NCBI GenBank assembly: GCA_002270565.1 | Contig: NQMI01000140.1 | Location: forward strand, 1-64,000 | Direction: 5' to 3' | Source of the DNA: Stenocarpella maydis | Taxonomy: Eukaryota; Ascomycota; Sordariomycetes; Diaporthales; Diaporthaceae | DNA: 64,000 bases | In this document: one piece after another, positions 22,581 to 33,566 of the stretch | Layout: the number at the start of each line of letters is the position of its first letter | How positions within the stretch are numbered: position 1 is the first letter of the stretch | Made by a program: the position numbers and the translations under genes | The notes under the pieces: generated by a model | Told to the model about the DNA's origin: nothing | The model's input: only the letters and a program-made list of their open reading frames with translations | Database searches by the model: none

Positions 22581-23152
22581 ATGGATGGAGTCCCGACCAT
22601 TGACGACGGGCCAAGCCGCTCCTGGAAATCCCGCAACTGCCTCAGCCTTGGCGAGTACACGAGGTCATGGTCCCTGAACGGCACCTGGCGGACCATTTCC
22701 CGCCGTCTCTGCATGTGGACCATCATCATTCTTCGCACTGTCATGAACGTCCTGGCCGTCTCATTCAACACGCTCGGGAGCAAGGTCGTGAGCATAGTAT
22801 GCGGCGCCTTCATCGGGATCATCTCATTCATGGTCGTCTTTTGGTGCCTCACGATGATTGACCGCGCTCACGGTAATCGGACTTGTCGGTTCTGCGGTCT
22901 TGTCGTTGTAGGTTTGCTACCGGCTCTCTACATCAAGGTGATGGCTACGCTAATGCTATGAGTGCGCATCAGGGACGGACGCATCTAGATATCCTCCTTG
23001 GCATCACCGCCTTTCTCCACATCGGCCTTCTGGCTGCGTTCTGGTCAATCGTCATCCATTCAGCGGCCGGCTTCAACATAATATGGTTTGCGCTTTGGAT
23101 ACTGATTGTGGTATACGGCTTCATCTGCACAAAGCCACCTGCATCCGTATAG
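22581..23152 (+). CDS. Small four-helix membrane protein of unknown function
   Basis: Two exons, 22581-22872 and 22938-23152, give 168 residues. A hydrophilic N-terminus (about 40 residues) is followed by four hydrophobic segments: CMWTIIILRTVMNVLAVSF, VVSIVCGAFIGIISFMVVFW, LDILLGITAFLHIGLLAAFW and FNIIWFALWILIVVYGFIC. A polar loop (about residues 94-112) separates the pairs. The 65-nt intron has GT-AG ends and its removal joins DRAHG to DGYANAMSAHQG in frame. The topology resembles MARVEL-like fungal membrane proteins, but I see no diagnostic motif, so this is only a shape match. It is convergent with the ankyrin-type gene, 317 bp away. Confidence 0.65.
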
Positions 23153-23469
23153 TGGTCAATTGGAAGAGAAAATATGCCAAGAGGAAACCAGAAGTTGCCA
23201 TGAAAAACAAAAATGCAAAGCAAAGGCACGACCATCAGGCGAAATGACGGAATGCATCTGCTCAATGGCTTGTTGAAGGAACCTCTCCCTTGTTATAGTA
23301 CTGTTCAGGAAACTTCCTTTCCTGACCTTGACCTCTCAACGGCCTCCCAATATCAAGTTGTCCAACTTCCCGACACACTGTCGTTGTGATGGCATTTAGG
23401 TGGCACAGAGTGGAATTCCACACCATCTGGCAGCTCGTTTGAGCGCAAATCGGAGTGTCTCTATTTTGC
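23153..23469. other. Short convergent spacer
   Basis: A 317-bp spacer carrying the 3' ends of two convergent genes. No further feature is seen. Confidence 0.5.
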
Positions 23470-26400
23470 TCAAAATATGACACCAGTTTCCTGGATGGCC
23501 TCGAGTTCCTCCTCTGATACATCATTCTCTGCCTCAATCTCGGCCATGCGACCCCACCAGTAAGACAAGAAGAAAGTGCCTAAGGGCAAGCTGAGTTCCT
23601 CGTACTTGGCCTCAAACTCCTCCATGAGTGCCTCGAGCAATTCGGCCAGGTATCGCTCCTCCTCTTGAATCTCACTTACGTCCTCGGGCTCCATGATCTC
23701 GACCACCTTGTACTCCCCTTTCAATATTGCAAAAGTTACTCCCCTGTCGCCCATTTCGTAATTTCCACTAATTTTCTTGAATTTACAACATGTGTGGGTC
23801 ATCCCAAGCCGCTCGAAAGTGCTAACACGAATGAAGTCGGAGGAGAATCGCCGAACATCCGGGTGCTTGGATAATCTGCTCGCCAAAAGGTCCGTTACGA
23901 TACGCCACATTGTCCGGTCGAATCCAGATACTTCACCCGGCACCCTGATCCCGTTGGCAAGCCTCCATACCTCACGGGTCAAGACTGAGGCTGCGGAGCA
24001 ACCATTCTGTGTGCAAAGGCAGTCGCATGAGTCCAGGATCGGTGAGGTTAGTACTCGCTGCAGGGTCGCCGTGTGCTTTTCGCTCCCAAAGGCTGTTTGA
24101 TAGCGCATGCTCCGCCCCATCTCGCTGGCGACGCGGTGACCCAGGCAGACCCCATGAGAATCACTCCCTTTTCCTGCTGCTCTCGTAATGGAATCTGCGG
24201 GGATTGGCCGGCTCAGGTCCTCTCCGTGATTGAGGAACCAGTCAACAAGCCCCAGCGCACTGTGGCTGTACATGATCTTGCTCTCGTACCTGTGGCTCAA
24301 CCCGACGAGGTCAACCGTCATGAGGGGGGTGAAGCCGAGGAACTCGACGTTTGCGTGGCTGAACCCAGCTCTGAACAACGACTCGGCAGTCTCGTCGTTC
24401 ATGTACGCGCAATGATATACCGAGCCCGGCTGGACACTTTGGAGTTCTCGGGGCAAACTGACCCCCTTGTCGCGTAGTGCACGTACCAGCTCGAACGCGT
24501 GCTCTTGTACCACACAGTCCTCCTTTGGGCTTAGGTGTGCAAGGATCGGGCTTCCCTGAAGGTGCTCATCTGCGAGTGACAGAAGCATCTTGCGGCGGCG
24601 CACGAGGGCTCGTGCTAGTATGGGGGTAACGGCCAGTTGCCCAGAGGTCATTTCCCACGTTGCGATGTTCTGGATGACCTCCAAGTCCATGCCGGCAGAT
24701 GAATCCAGAAGCATGCTAACGCACTCCGGCTCGTTCAACTTGAGCGCGTAGTCGAGCGCCGTCGAGCCATTATCGTCCTGGGCGTCAATGATGCCGGCGG
24801 TGGTGTCCCCTCCTAGCTGGAGAAGCAGCTCCAGGCCTCTGGGCCAACATGTTGCAACATGCAATGGGGTTTCGTTCACTTTACCCCTGGTCAAGAGGTG
24901 GCTCTTGGCGTCGCTGCGCCTGAAGATTTCGTACACCTGGGTCTCCCACTTCTCCAGCAGGGCTCGAGGTAGTTCCTCCTGATCCACCGCTACACAAGTG
25001 TCAGGAAGATGTGCCGAAAATTGCTTAGACTGCAAATGACCTACTTCCTTGCTCCTCCAACATCTCATGCCCAATGATGGGGAGAATCGATGGCCCAAAT
25101 GTCTGTAGTGGCATTATGTCTAGGATGTCAACACCAAGATCCAAAAGAGTCTTCACAATGCCTGTGACGACAGTGAAGCCTGAGACATCGATTTTGTGTC
25201 CACCGCTTAATCTTTTGAGCACAATGGCGACCGGCGTCCTGTGCTGTTAGTCTTTGGATGTTCCATATACCCACGGGAATTCTACCAAGTAGGAGACGAT
25301 GAGGTTATGTCAGGTCAGCAACACTCACTCGCTTGCGCGACTGGAATCCTTTAGAGGAACGCCAAACTCCACCAACGTCTGTAGAAACTGCGAATATATC
25401 TCCTTCATCTCGTCAGCCATAAAGTGCCAACACGAGCTGGTAGCTACCTATATGGTTGTCAGCTTGCAGCCTCAGCTTCCCCAAGGTAACCCAGCCCATT
25501 TCGAACTCAGAACGTCATACTCACATGGAGGAGATTGTTCCCGGTAGTATCCTCAATATCTGTGGGCCATGCCCGCCCTTCCATGAACAGACGCTGCAGC
25601 CCCTGGAGGCAGGACTGAAGGTTTTGTCGCAGTGACTGAGCCGTGGAATAGAACCCCATGTTGAAAGTAATGCCATCTATCAGGTCAAAAGCCGGTGATC
25701 CTTGAGGAACCGTCGCTCGGACAGTAAAGTTGTGCTGGATGTGCAGACTTCGCAGAAAGGCGTACTGGGAGTATTCGATGGCGACCTGGAACTGGAAGAA
25801 GTAATTGAACATCCTTATCTTGCCAATGAGAGCCCTTCGCTGTCTGTATCGGAATGAGAGATGGCATGAGGTCGCGTGGGTGACAGGGTATGCGGGCGAA
25901 ATCGATCCTGCGCAACGACAGTTGAGCTCCATCAAAGGCCTTATGCCTGACGAGCCTTTTCCTGGGACCAATGCTCCATCTGTTTCACTAGCTGTCTTTG
26001 GTTCTCTTCCAGGGGCGTGGATAAGTCTCGGTACGGCGTGTGGGCCTTTGGTATGGCAAGTACTGTCGAATCTGGTGCTTTCGTCTGTGCGTAAGGAGTC
26101 CCTGATCATAGCTTCGAGAGTGTCCATGCGGGCTTGAAGGATTTGCTCGCTCTTTGAAAGCCCACATTCAAGAGTCTTCGATAGGTTTGGTACCATGGCG
26201 GCGATTTGTGCTTGTATATCCTGGCCCTGGGCGGAGACGATAGATGAAAGGTTCAGGGACTCCGACAGTGTCTCTTGTCGAAGGTTTCTCACGGCATCGC
26301 TGCAACGCATTGTTAGTTGGCTGGGCTGACTAGGAAACCGACAAAAGCTTATCCTTGACCCTATTCGGTCACATACTAGTTTAACAAGTCAACTTGGAAT

Positions 26401-26816
26401 GAAAGCGTGGCCTGTAATTGCTGGACCTGCCGCCTAAATGAATCGAACTTGTCCTTCTGCAGGGGAAAGGACAACTTCCGCCCCAAGCTGCTCCTGGGCT
26501 TCTGGTTCGAATCGGTAACAGGCGGCGAGAATTTGTCACATAGTCGGCCCAGGTTGGCGAGACATGCTCCGCAGGCTGATACACAGTCGTCCATGGACAT
26601 TTTGAGACTGTGGGGCACAGGCGGAAGCCCAGCCCCATGCTGCTGTCCTTCGAGGAACTCGAGGTGGTTCCGCAACCTCTCGGCACTCGCCCGGAGCAAG
26701 GCGACATCGTTCTCGCGAGACCTATAGCTTCCGCAGTAGCTAATGAGTCCGTTGCAGATGGTGATGCCGAGAGAGAACAGCCCAGCAGCACTAGAGGTTA
26801 GAGAAAGTGGGTCCAT
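23470..26816 (-). CDS. Large ankyrin-type protein with fungal N-terminal helical domain
   Basis: Five exons: 26377-26816, 25525-26299, 25329-25447, 25045-25238 and 23470-24989, 1015 residues. The N-terminus (MDPLSLTSSAAGLFSLG) is the fungal N-terminal domain often found in front of NACHT, ankyrin or STAND-like proteins. A helical, possibly coiled-coil part follows (residues about 60-250). The middle carries the family text RMFNYFFQFQVAIEYSQYAFLRSLHI. The second half holds ankyrin-like units: NNLLHVATSSCWHF, NETPLHVATCWPRGLELLLQLGG and NGSTALDYALKLNEPECVSMLL. The C-terminus is acidic (EEERYLAELLEALMEEF). All four introns have GT-AG ends and restore frame. Proteins of this design are numerous in filamentous fungi and mostly uncharacterised; roles in signalling or allorecognition are inferred only from architecture. 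Confidence 0.8.
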
Positions 26817-27353
26817 TATGTATGTAGATACCTTGGAAAGGCCCTTGTTTCCGGCACAAATCGAGCTCCTCGGGGATTTTGGCGGCGAGGACGAAGACGG
26901 GGCCGTCCACCTTAATACTGACACCAGGACGTCAAGGTGCCGGCCTGCGGCCGCTTCAGACCCTTGCAGGCCCGCATCTGCACAACCTGCATATTTGGGT
27001 TACATAGCATGACACAGCCAGGCAGCCAGGCCACTTAGGAGGCCAGGCGCCTGGCAGCTGGAAATTCCTGGGCGGGAACAGCTCAGCCTCGCGCTCATGG
27101 CATTGGTCACCGAAGTGCCAACAGGTTTTGGAATAGATACGTGTCAGTGGCTGTGAAGGTCTTCTGTTCCGTCAGACAATGAAGCGTGCACGTATATCGA
27201 AAACACATCAAGATTTGCAAGAACAGTTATCCAAGAACCCAACAATAATTTTAATTAGCCCGAATTGAAACACAAAAAAAAAAGCCCATCAACGCCGACA
27301 CACAGGGTCTGACCATAACATACCACCCACACCCCCGTCGAACAAGCAGCCGT
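26817..27353. other. Intergenic, promoter of ankyrin-type gene and 3' flank of pirin
   Basis: A 537-bp region. It includes a GGCCAGGCGCCTGGCAG-type GC-rich palindromic stretch near 27040-27056 and an A10 run near 27272-27281. No gene is seen. Confidence 0.45.
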
Positions 27354-28641
27354 CTAGTGCACCATCGACTTCCCGATCTCACTCGCCCACCCCTCAGCCC
27401 TCTCAAACCCCCGCTGATATGTCGAATAATCGACCATGGCCTCGCGCGCCTCCTCGAGCGAGTTCACCACGAACGGGCCGTACTGCACCACAGGCTGGTC
27501 GAGCACCTTGCCAGCAACAATGACGAACCGCGCGTCCCCCTCGCTCGCCTCGTCGTTCTCGGCGACAACAGACCCGCCCTCGAGCTCGAACACGACGTTG
27601 TGATACTGCCCCACGGGCCTCCTCTCGGGCCCGAACAGCGCCGTCCCCTCGAGCGTGTACACGAAGGCGTTGAAGCCCTCGGGGACGGGCTGCTCCACCC
27701 TCCCGCCGGGCCTGACGGTGACGTCCAGCAGCCACACGGGCGTGTACGCCAGGTCCTTGACCGAGTCGACCCCGTGGCTCCGCCCCGAGATGACCTTGAC
27801 GCTGACCCTGCCGTCGCCGGACTCGGCGGTGGGGATCTCCCCGGCGCGCAGGTCGCGGTACCGCGGCTCGCACGACTTGAGCTCGCGGGGCAGGTCGACC
27901 CACAGCTGCAGGCCCGTGTTGGCGCTGCCGTCCGTGTTCTGCGCCGGCATCTCGCTGTGCACGATGCCCCGGCCCGCCGTCATGAACTGCAGGTCGCCCG
28001 TGTGTATGGTGCCCTTGTTGCCGGCAAAGTCCTCGTGGTCAAAGGCGCCCGAGAGCATGTACGTGATTGTCTGTGAGCGCGCTGGTTAGCAAAAATAAAA
28101 CCCCCCAAATTAATTGGGAAAGACAAAAAAAGAGACCAAAGTGCTTTGGGGGGGGGGGGGAAGAGGTGGGACGAAAGGACATCACGAGGCTTGATATCGC
28201 GGGTTGAGAGACGGAACAAGGAAAACACACCTCCTGTCCCCGGTGCGGGTGGTCAGGGAACCCCGCGCCCGGCTTGACCGAGAAGTGGTCCAGCATCAGG
28301 AAGGGCGAGAAGTTCTTGAGCTGCGGCGTGCCGATGGACCTCCTGACGCGGGCGCCAGCGCCCTCTGCCTGCTCGACGGCCAGGAACGCCTTGCGGATCG
28401 CGCGCGGCGCACTTAAGTTCCCGGCGCTGGCCGGCTGCTCCTGGGGGTTCGATGCGTCTGTCATGGCGGCGCTGTTGTTGTTGTTGTTGTTGTTGTTGTT
28501 GCTGCTGTTACTACTGCTGCCGCTGGTAAAAGTGATAATATTGTCGTATAGGGCCGATGCGGTCTCGAGGATGTGTTCCTTGAACAATACTGCCGACAGG
28601 ATTCCAACCGTGATGGAGAGCAGGATCGTGAAGAGCTTCAT
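27354..28641 (-). CDS. Pirin (bicupin, quercetinase-like) with an N-terminal hydrophobic extension
   Basis: Two exons, 28231-28641 and 27354-28070, 375 residues, with a 160-nt intron containing a G12 run. The pirin core starts with APRAIRKAFLAVEQ. All four ligands of the metal site in the first cupin are present: His131 and His133 (HPHRGQE), His175 and Glu177 (GIVHSEM). The family includes iron-binding nuclear co-regulators and quercetin 2,3-dioxygenases. The ATG at 28641 adds 60 residues before the core: a hydrophobic segment (LFTILLSITVGILSAVLF) that could be a signal or membrane anchor, then a Ser/Asn-rich linker with nine Asn encoded by a GTT/AAC microsatellite. The internal Met61 (MTDASN) would give a conventional soluble pirin, so two products are possible. 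Confidence 0.9.
28471..28500. repeat. (GTT)n microsatellite inside pirin exon 1
   Basis: A trinucleotide run that encodes the poly-Asn linker of the pirin N-terminal extension on the minus strand. Such runs vary in length between strains. Confidence 0.85.
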
Positions 28642-28669
28642 CAAGGTTATCCGTGGGCTGCGACCACTT

Positions 28670-28678
<9 letters not shown>

Positions 28679-28701
<23 letters not shown>
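28679..28701. repeat. (TA)n microsatellite upstream of pirin
   Basis: About eleven TA units lying 38-60 bp upstream of the pirin start codon, next to a short (GT)n run. It may fall in the promoter or 5' UTR. Confidence 0.85.
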
Positions 28702-30539
28702 CAGCCTACTAGTAGTACGTAGCTATACCAAGACCACTAGACTACCTAGGTCCTAGGTAAGAGGCAAGATGACTGAACATGCAGTAATCTAATCCAAGAG
28801 AAAGAAGCCCCGGGAACATTCCGCATCCATCATCGCAGAGCCCTGGCTATTATTTACTTGCCCCGCTGCCGGGCGCTGGATGGGCAGACGTCAGTCGTTA
28901 ATGATTAATCGCCCCGCCAGGCCCTTAGTAAACAGCGCGTCAGCAATCAAGATGGCCAACACCCGGCTGACTGGCTGAAATGCCCTGGGGAGAGGAGGGC
29001 CGGACCTCGGGAAGGGGCGAGAGCCAAGCAAAGGGTTCAAGCCCAGGCTTAGCGTGTGATTTCTCAATGCTGAGCAAGGATGCTGTCAGGGGTTTGTCAC
29101 GCCCCAATAACCCAATCAACATCGTCGCCGCGGATCCCGGCGCAGCATTGAAGCAAGCTTTTTTTTTTCCTTGGCCCGGCACGTCAGTAGGGGACTGGAC
29201 TACCCTGGCTACCTACCAGGCAGGCCTGGCTGAGTTTCATCTTTCCGCCTGGTGCCATTCTGGCAGTCTTACATGGCTTTCTATAACGCCCATATATCAT
29301 AATAAAATCAGTTGATCCTGCATGCTCGCTACGTGATAAAACCTAGTATTGCACGAGGTTATCGTGTTCCAGATCAGACCTGATGTATCCTCGTCCGGTG
29401 GGAACTGCCGCTTCAAGGCAACCATCCTTGGTGGCTCCCTTGTAGGGCTTGCTCCTAACCACTACGTATTACACATTAAACGGACCTCGAACCTTGAAGA
29501 GTCACCCTTGCCCTTGTTCCCTCCACCGCGATAGAGTTCGCTCCTGCGGTACTTGCCGTTACGGACTTGGTATCGGCCGAGTTCTGGGGATATACTAATA
29601 ATCAACCGAACACCGCAGCAGGGCCCTGCGAGCTGTCCGAGTACTACTTGCCATTCTCGGGCGTGATGATTTCCGTCTCAGGTGCCAACCTTGCCTTCCG
29701 ACATGTGAACGGGTGTGGTCTTCGAGACACCAGGCTATTCCGACCATCCTCAGCTACCGGGTTTCCACCAATTAGCTGCCGACGTATAAATGCGCATCAC
29801 CAGGCGGGACTAGTTCATGATTTGGACTAATAATCTGTGATTCATATAGCATCCGAATGCGTATGATGGAATACATGGACCTTGAGAGGATCGCAAATAG
29901 AAACTATGTGTGCAGTGGTAGGGGGGGTTTTCTATGGAGGTATCAATAAATAGAGGTTAAGGGAGAGCAGAAAGGGGAATAATACCACCAAGCCGTACGT
30001 GTGCGTGCGGACAGGGAGCAAGAAAAAGAACACAAAGCACACACCACCACCACACCCAAGCCATCTTCGCGAAGCTCTTCTCTCACTGAGATCCAACACG
30101 CAACTTCGACGTCCCGGTCCAGGCAAGCAAAAAAAGCGTCCCGTCCAAGCCAGTTGTCACCGCCGTTTTTTGAAATCCTCCACCTCTCTCACGCACAGAG
30201 GAGCGTGAGAAGGATGGGACACATCCAGAAATCTCGTCGTTCTTGCAAATAAGGCCCTCCAAGTCCGCTCAAAATGCTCTCAACTGGTCCCAAGAAAAAA
30301 GGAACAAGACACCGCAAACAAGAAAATGAGGTAAAATATCAGGTGGGGAATCTGAGACGTCTCGACAGAAAGTTCCACAACGCCTCATTACGTAGTAGCT
30401 TCAAAGGTCTTTCCAGAAGCTCGTCACCGTGGTATGGTGGTCAATGGTCCTCAAAAAAAAAATTAGAAACAAAAAAATTGGACGCCAACGGCTGGCCATG
30501 CGCGTGCATAGGATTCGTGTCTCCGCTGCGTTTCGTTGC
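28702..30539. other. Intergenic region, no gene recognised
   Basis: About 1.8 kb between pirin and the 3' end of the DENN gene. Short frames (for example 29567-29830) lack motifs. A T-rich run at 29159-29170 and A-rich runs near 30296 and 30460 are present. The last few hundred bases probably hold the 3' UTR of the DENN gene. Confidence 0.45.
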
Positions 30540-30764
30540 TCATCTCCAAAGCTTGTGGATGTTCTGGTCGTAGCCCGCTAGTAGCTCGATGGACCGCCTC
30601 TTCTTAAAATCGGCATCGCGCTTCTTCTTCCGCTGCGCCGCCTCCTCTTCCTTTCTCTTCGCCTGTTGCTCTGCCCAGTCGCAGGCTGCTTGCATCTCCA
30701 TGGATCGTCGTTTCTTGAAGTCAGGGTCTCCTCGTTTACCGGGGGGGCCCTGCTTCACTGCGAT
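30540..30764 (-). other. Same-frame extension downstream of the DENN gene TGA
   Basis: After the TGA at 30765-30767 the identical frame stays open for 74 sense codons to a second TGA. The text is clearly protein-like: a basic/acidic Lys-Arg-Glu segment flanked by two copies of a motif, DPDFKKRRSMEMQAACD and DADFKKRRSIELLAGYD, ending in IHKLWR. A duplicated motif of this kind is unlikely in non-coding DNA. Options are stop readthrough, a recent nonsense change (CGA to TGA would be one transition), or removal of a 30-nt mini-intron at 30758-30787 that spans the stop and keeps frame. The first is rarer than the second; the third would be unusually short for a fungus. Confidence 0.6.
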
Positions 30765-33566
30765 TCACCGGGGCCCACCTAATGCACTTATTCGAGCGCC
30801 AGAGGGGCGGTGGATGAGGGACTCGGCGTGCTTGCCAACGATGGGCTCCTGGTGGGGCATGTCGTTGTCGCTGCGCTCAGTATAGTCCTCCTCGTCGTCC
30901 TCGACAATCTTGGTCGGGATCTCGTGCCCGATGCTGTACTGCTGAGACGATCTCTCAGGGGTCGTCATCGTAGACGCGATGGACATGCTCGTCGAGCTGC
31001 GGTTAGGGATCAGATCGGGAGTGGGAGGGATGCTCGATGTACGTCCCGAAGGGTTGAGGTGGCTCTCCTCGCCCATATCAGAGGCGGCGGTTGAGCGCCC
31101 GTCCTCGCTGTAGCGACCAGAGAGGTTGCTGCTTCGGCGGCGGCTGGCAGTGGGCGTGTCAATCTCGGCATCATGGGCCAGCTCTAGACCCTCCACGGCA
31201 GCCTGGCACTGCTCCGCAATGTTGCGAATGATGTGAGAAATGGCGTCGGTCTTGTCCTTCAGGTGACGGTCAGCCACGTCGAAGAAGCTCGAGCTCGAGA
31301 ACCGCTTGCTGTTGCGAGCAGCCTTGATCAGGCGCTCCTTGTCGGCCGAGGACATGCCGCCGTCCTCCTCGGTGGCCGCAACAAAACCGTTCGCGATCTC
31401 CTCCTCCAGATCGACAGGGTGGGTCAGGGACTGGACGAGGTGCTCCATGTGGTGGCTCTGGCCGCCGATGAGGCTGCGCAGGTGCAGCACAACACGGCGG
31501 GCCTCGTCACGCTGGCGCATGATGGTCACGTTGGTGTGTTGCAAGGCAGCAAGCTCCTTCTTGTTCCTCTTGCGCTCGCGCTCGAGCTCCTCAGCAATCT
31601 CCTGCTGGAGAACAAGAGCCTCAAGTGCATCATCACGCTGCTTCTCCGTTCCGGCGAGACGAACAGACATGCGTGCGGCATCATCCTTCTGCTGGTCGAT
31701 GAGACCACCGAGGCGGCGGTTTTCCCTCTTGTGGCCCTCAATCTTGACCTTGAGGTCTTGAGTCTCCTTTGTGAGGGTCTCGGCAAAGGCCTGGAATTTG
31801 AGGAACTGGGATGGGTTAGTATTGCCTGCGACATCTTGAAACACCGGGGCGAGACTGAGCGTACCTGCTGCTTCCAGCTCTCCAACTCCTCGTTCAGGTA
31901 GTTGTTGCGCTTCGTGACCTTTGCGAGCTCAGTGTCCATGCGGCCCTTGAGGTTGATGAAGTCCTGCCACGCCTCCTGAGCATCGCGAGAGTACTGGTTC
32001 CTTTCCCGAACAATCTCATTAAGATGTCTCATGGAGACCTTGGTCATCAGAGGCTTCTTGACAGAACCACCGAAAACGGCCTTCATGCCGCTGTTGCGGC
32101 CAATCTTCTCACAGACATGGTCCATGACAGCCATAACGGAGTCCTGATTCCACCACTCGGGGTCCTGGATGGACTCGACCTCGCCGCGCATGACAATGAT
32201 TTGACCAGCGGGCACAAGCTTGCCACCGCCGTATGCGGAGCGCAAGTGCTGCGGAACACCCGACGGGGTGACGTCTCCGTTCAGAGCCTGGGTTAGGCGA
32301 GTGACAAACTTGTTGCGCTGCCCGGGGTTCAAGGCAGTTGGCGGGTCCGAGGTGAGGACGAAGTTGCGGTCCAGGTCGACCACGAGAGCATCACTGGGCG
32401 CGGTGAAGAGCGATCGGCACTCGGCGGTGACACCGAGAATGTAAGGGCCGGGCTCCTCGACGAGCTCCTTGGCATGACGAGCGTGGACCACGGGCACGTA
32501 CAGCCCACTCCACTCGTATATGCGGACGCAGTACCGAATCGTCTCGGCGGCGACTGTGAGAATGGCCGGGTAGTGGCTGACAAAGATGATGCGACGGGTT
32601 GGGGAGATGGCTGCCTCAATCACTCCAACAATGTTAGGGATGGAGAGACAGGCAAACAGCGGCCACATGGCGAAGTTCTGGAAGCCAGTCGGGGACGAGG
32701 GGAACTGGTAGCACAGAGCGTAGTCCTTCATGTCGATCCGGACGAGGTCGTTCAGGCGCGGGGCGGGGAAGCTCAGGATCCTCGAGACCTCCTCAGCGTG
32801 GAACAGGTTGGTAGCCTTGTTCCAGTGGATCCACATACCCCGAAGGTAGTCACCCAGCAAGTTGTAGAGGGGGTACCTGGAGAGGAAGGACAAGCAGTAC
32901 GGAATCCAGTATGTCTCGTCGGCGTTGTCATAGAAGTCGGGCTCTGTCCTCTTCCTCAGGTCGCGGATGGTTTCGGCGCGCTTCTCGTCGGCTCGTGACC
33001 AGACCCTCAGGCAAATGCCGTAGAGGGTGTGCGAGGAGTCCTGCTGGAGGACAAAGGCGTGGTGGACGCAGTGAGGTTGGCTACGGCCTGTGCAGATCTC
33101 AACGTCGTGGGGGAAACAGGCCTAGCACGCAAGTTAGTCCGAGGTCCGAGGCCTACCCTGGACGGATGTGGCTTACCCTCATGGCGGCGTGAAGGGAACG
33201 AGCGATGTCATTGTCCTGCTCCAGCCTCGGGCTGCTGCCCAGGATCTCGGGCAGCCAGAATTGGCCGACAGCACCCTTCATGTGTCCAATCTTGCCTTGG
33301 GATGGCGCCGGGGCCTTGACCCATTGGGAGGGCTCACGCCCAACACCACAGACCATGTAGGCATGGGTGAGGGTCTTGGGTGTGCGCTGCTGGGTTTTGG
33401 CATTGAGGGTCGAGGGGATAGGCTGTGTGATTCTCGAGTGCAGCGACGACGTGCGGCTGGGGATGATTAGGTTGTTGTCACCCTGGTCGCGAGTCGCGGG
33501 GCGGGCATCGCGATCACTCGTCCGGGGACGAGTGAAGGAAGCGTGTGCGGTGAGCGAGGGGGCCAT
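30765..33566 (-). CDS. DENN (AEX-3) domain protein
   Basis: Three exons, 33177-33566, 31865-33121 and 30765-31805, give 895 residues up to the TGA at 30765-30767. A Ser/Thr-rich N-terminus leads into the tripartite DENN module. This has HAYMVCGVG near the start, FPHDVEICTG, HHAFVLQQDSS, the LSFLSRYPLYNLLGDYL segment, RRIIFVSHYPAILTVAAETIRY and VDLDRNFVLTSDPP. The last third is a long coiled coil (residues about 500-680) followed by a Ser-rich tail. DENN proteins are usually guanine nucleotide exchange factors for Rab GTPases in vesicle transport; the specific Rab is unknown. Both introns have GT-AG ends and keep frame. The same frame continues beyond the TGA for a further 74 codons (see the separate entry). 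Confidence 0.88.

Noticed and set aside
27354..28089. Long antisense ORFs opposite pirin (for example 27357-28076, 239 codons)
   Set aside because: They are mirror frames of a GC-rich, strongly codon-biased gene and carry no independent motifs.
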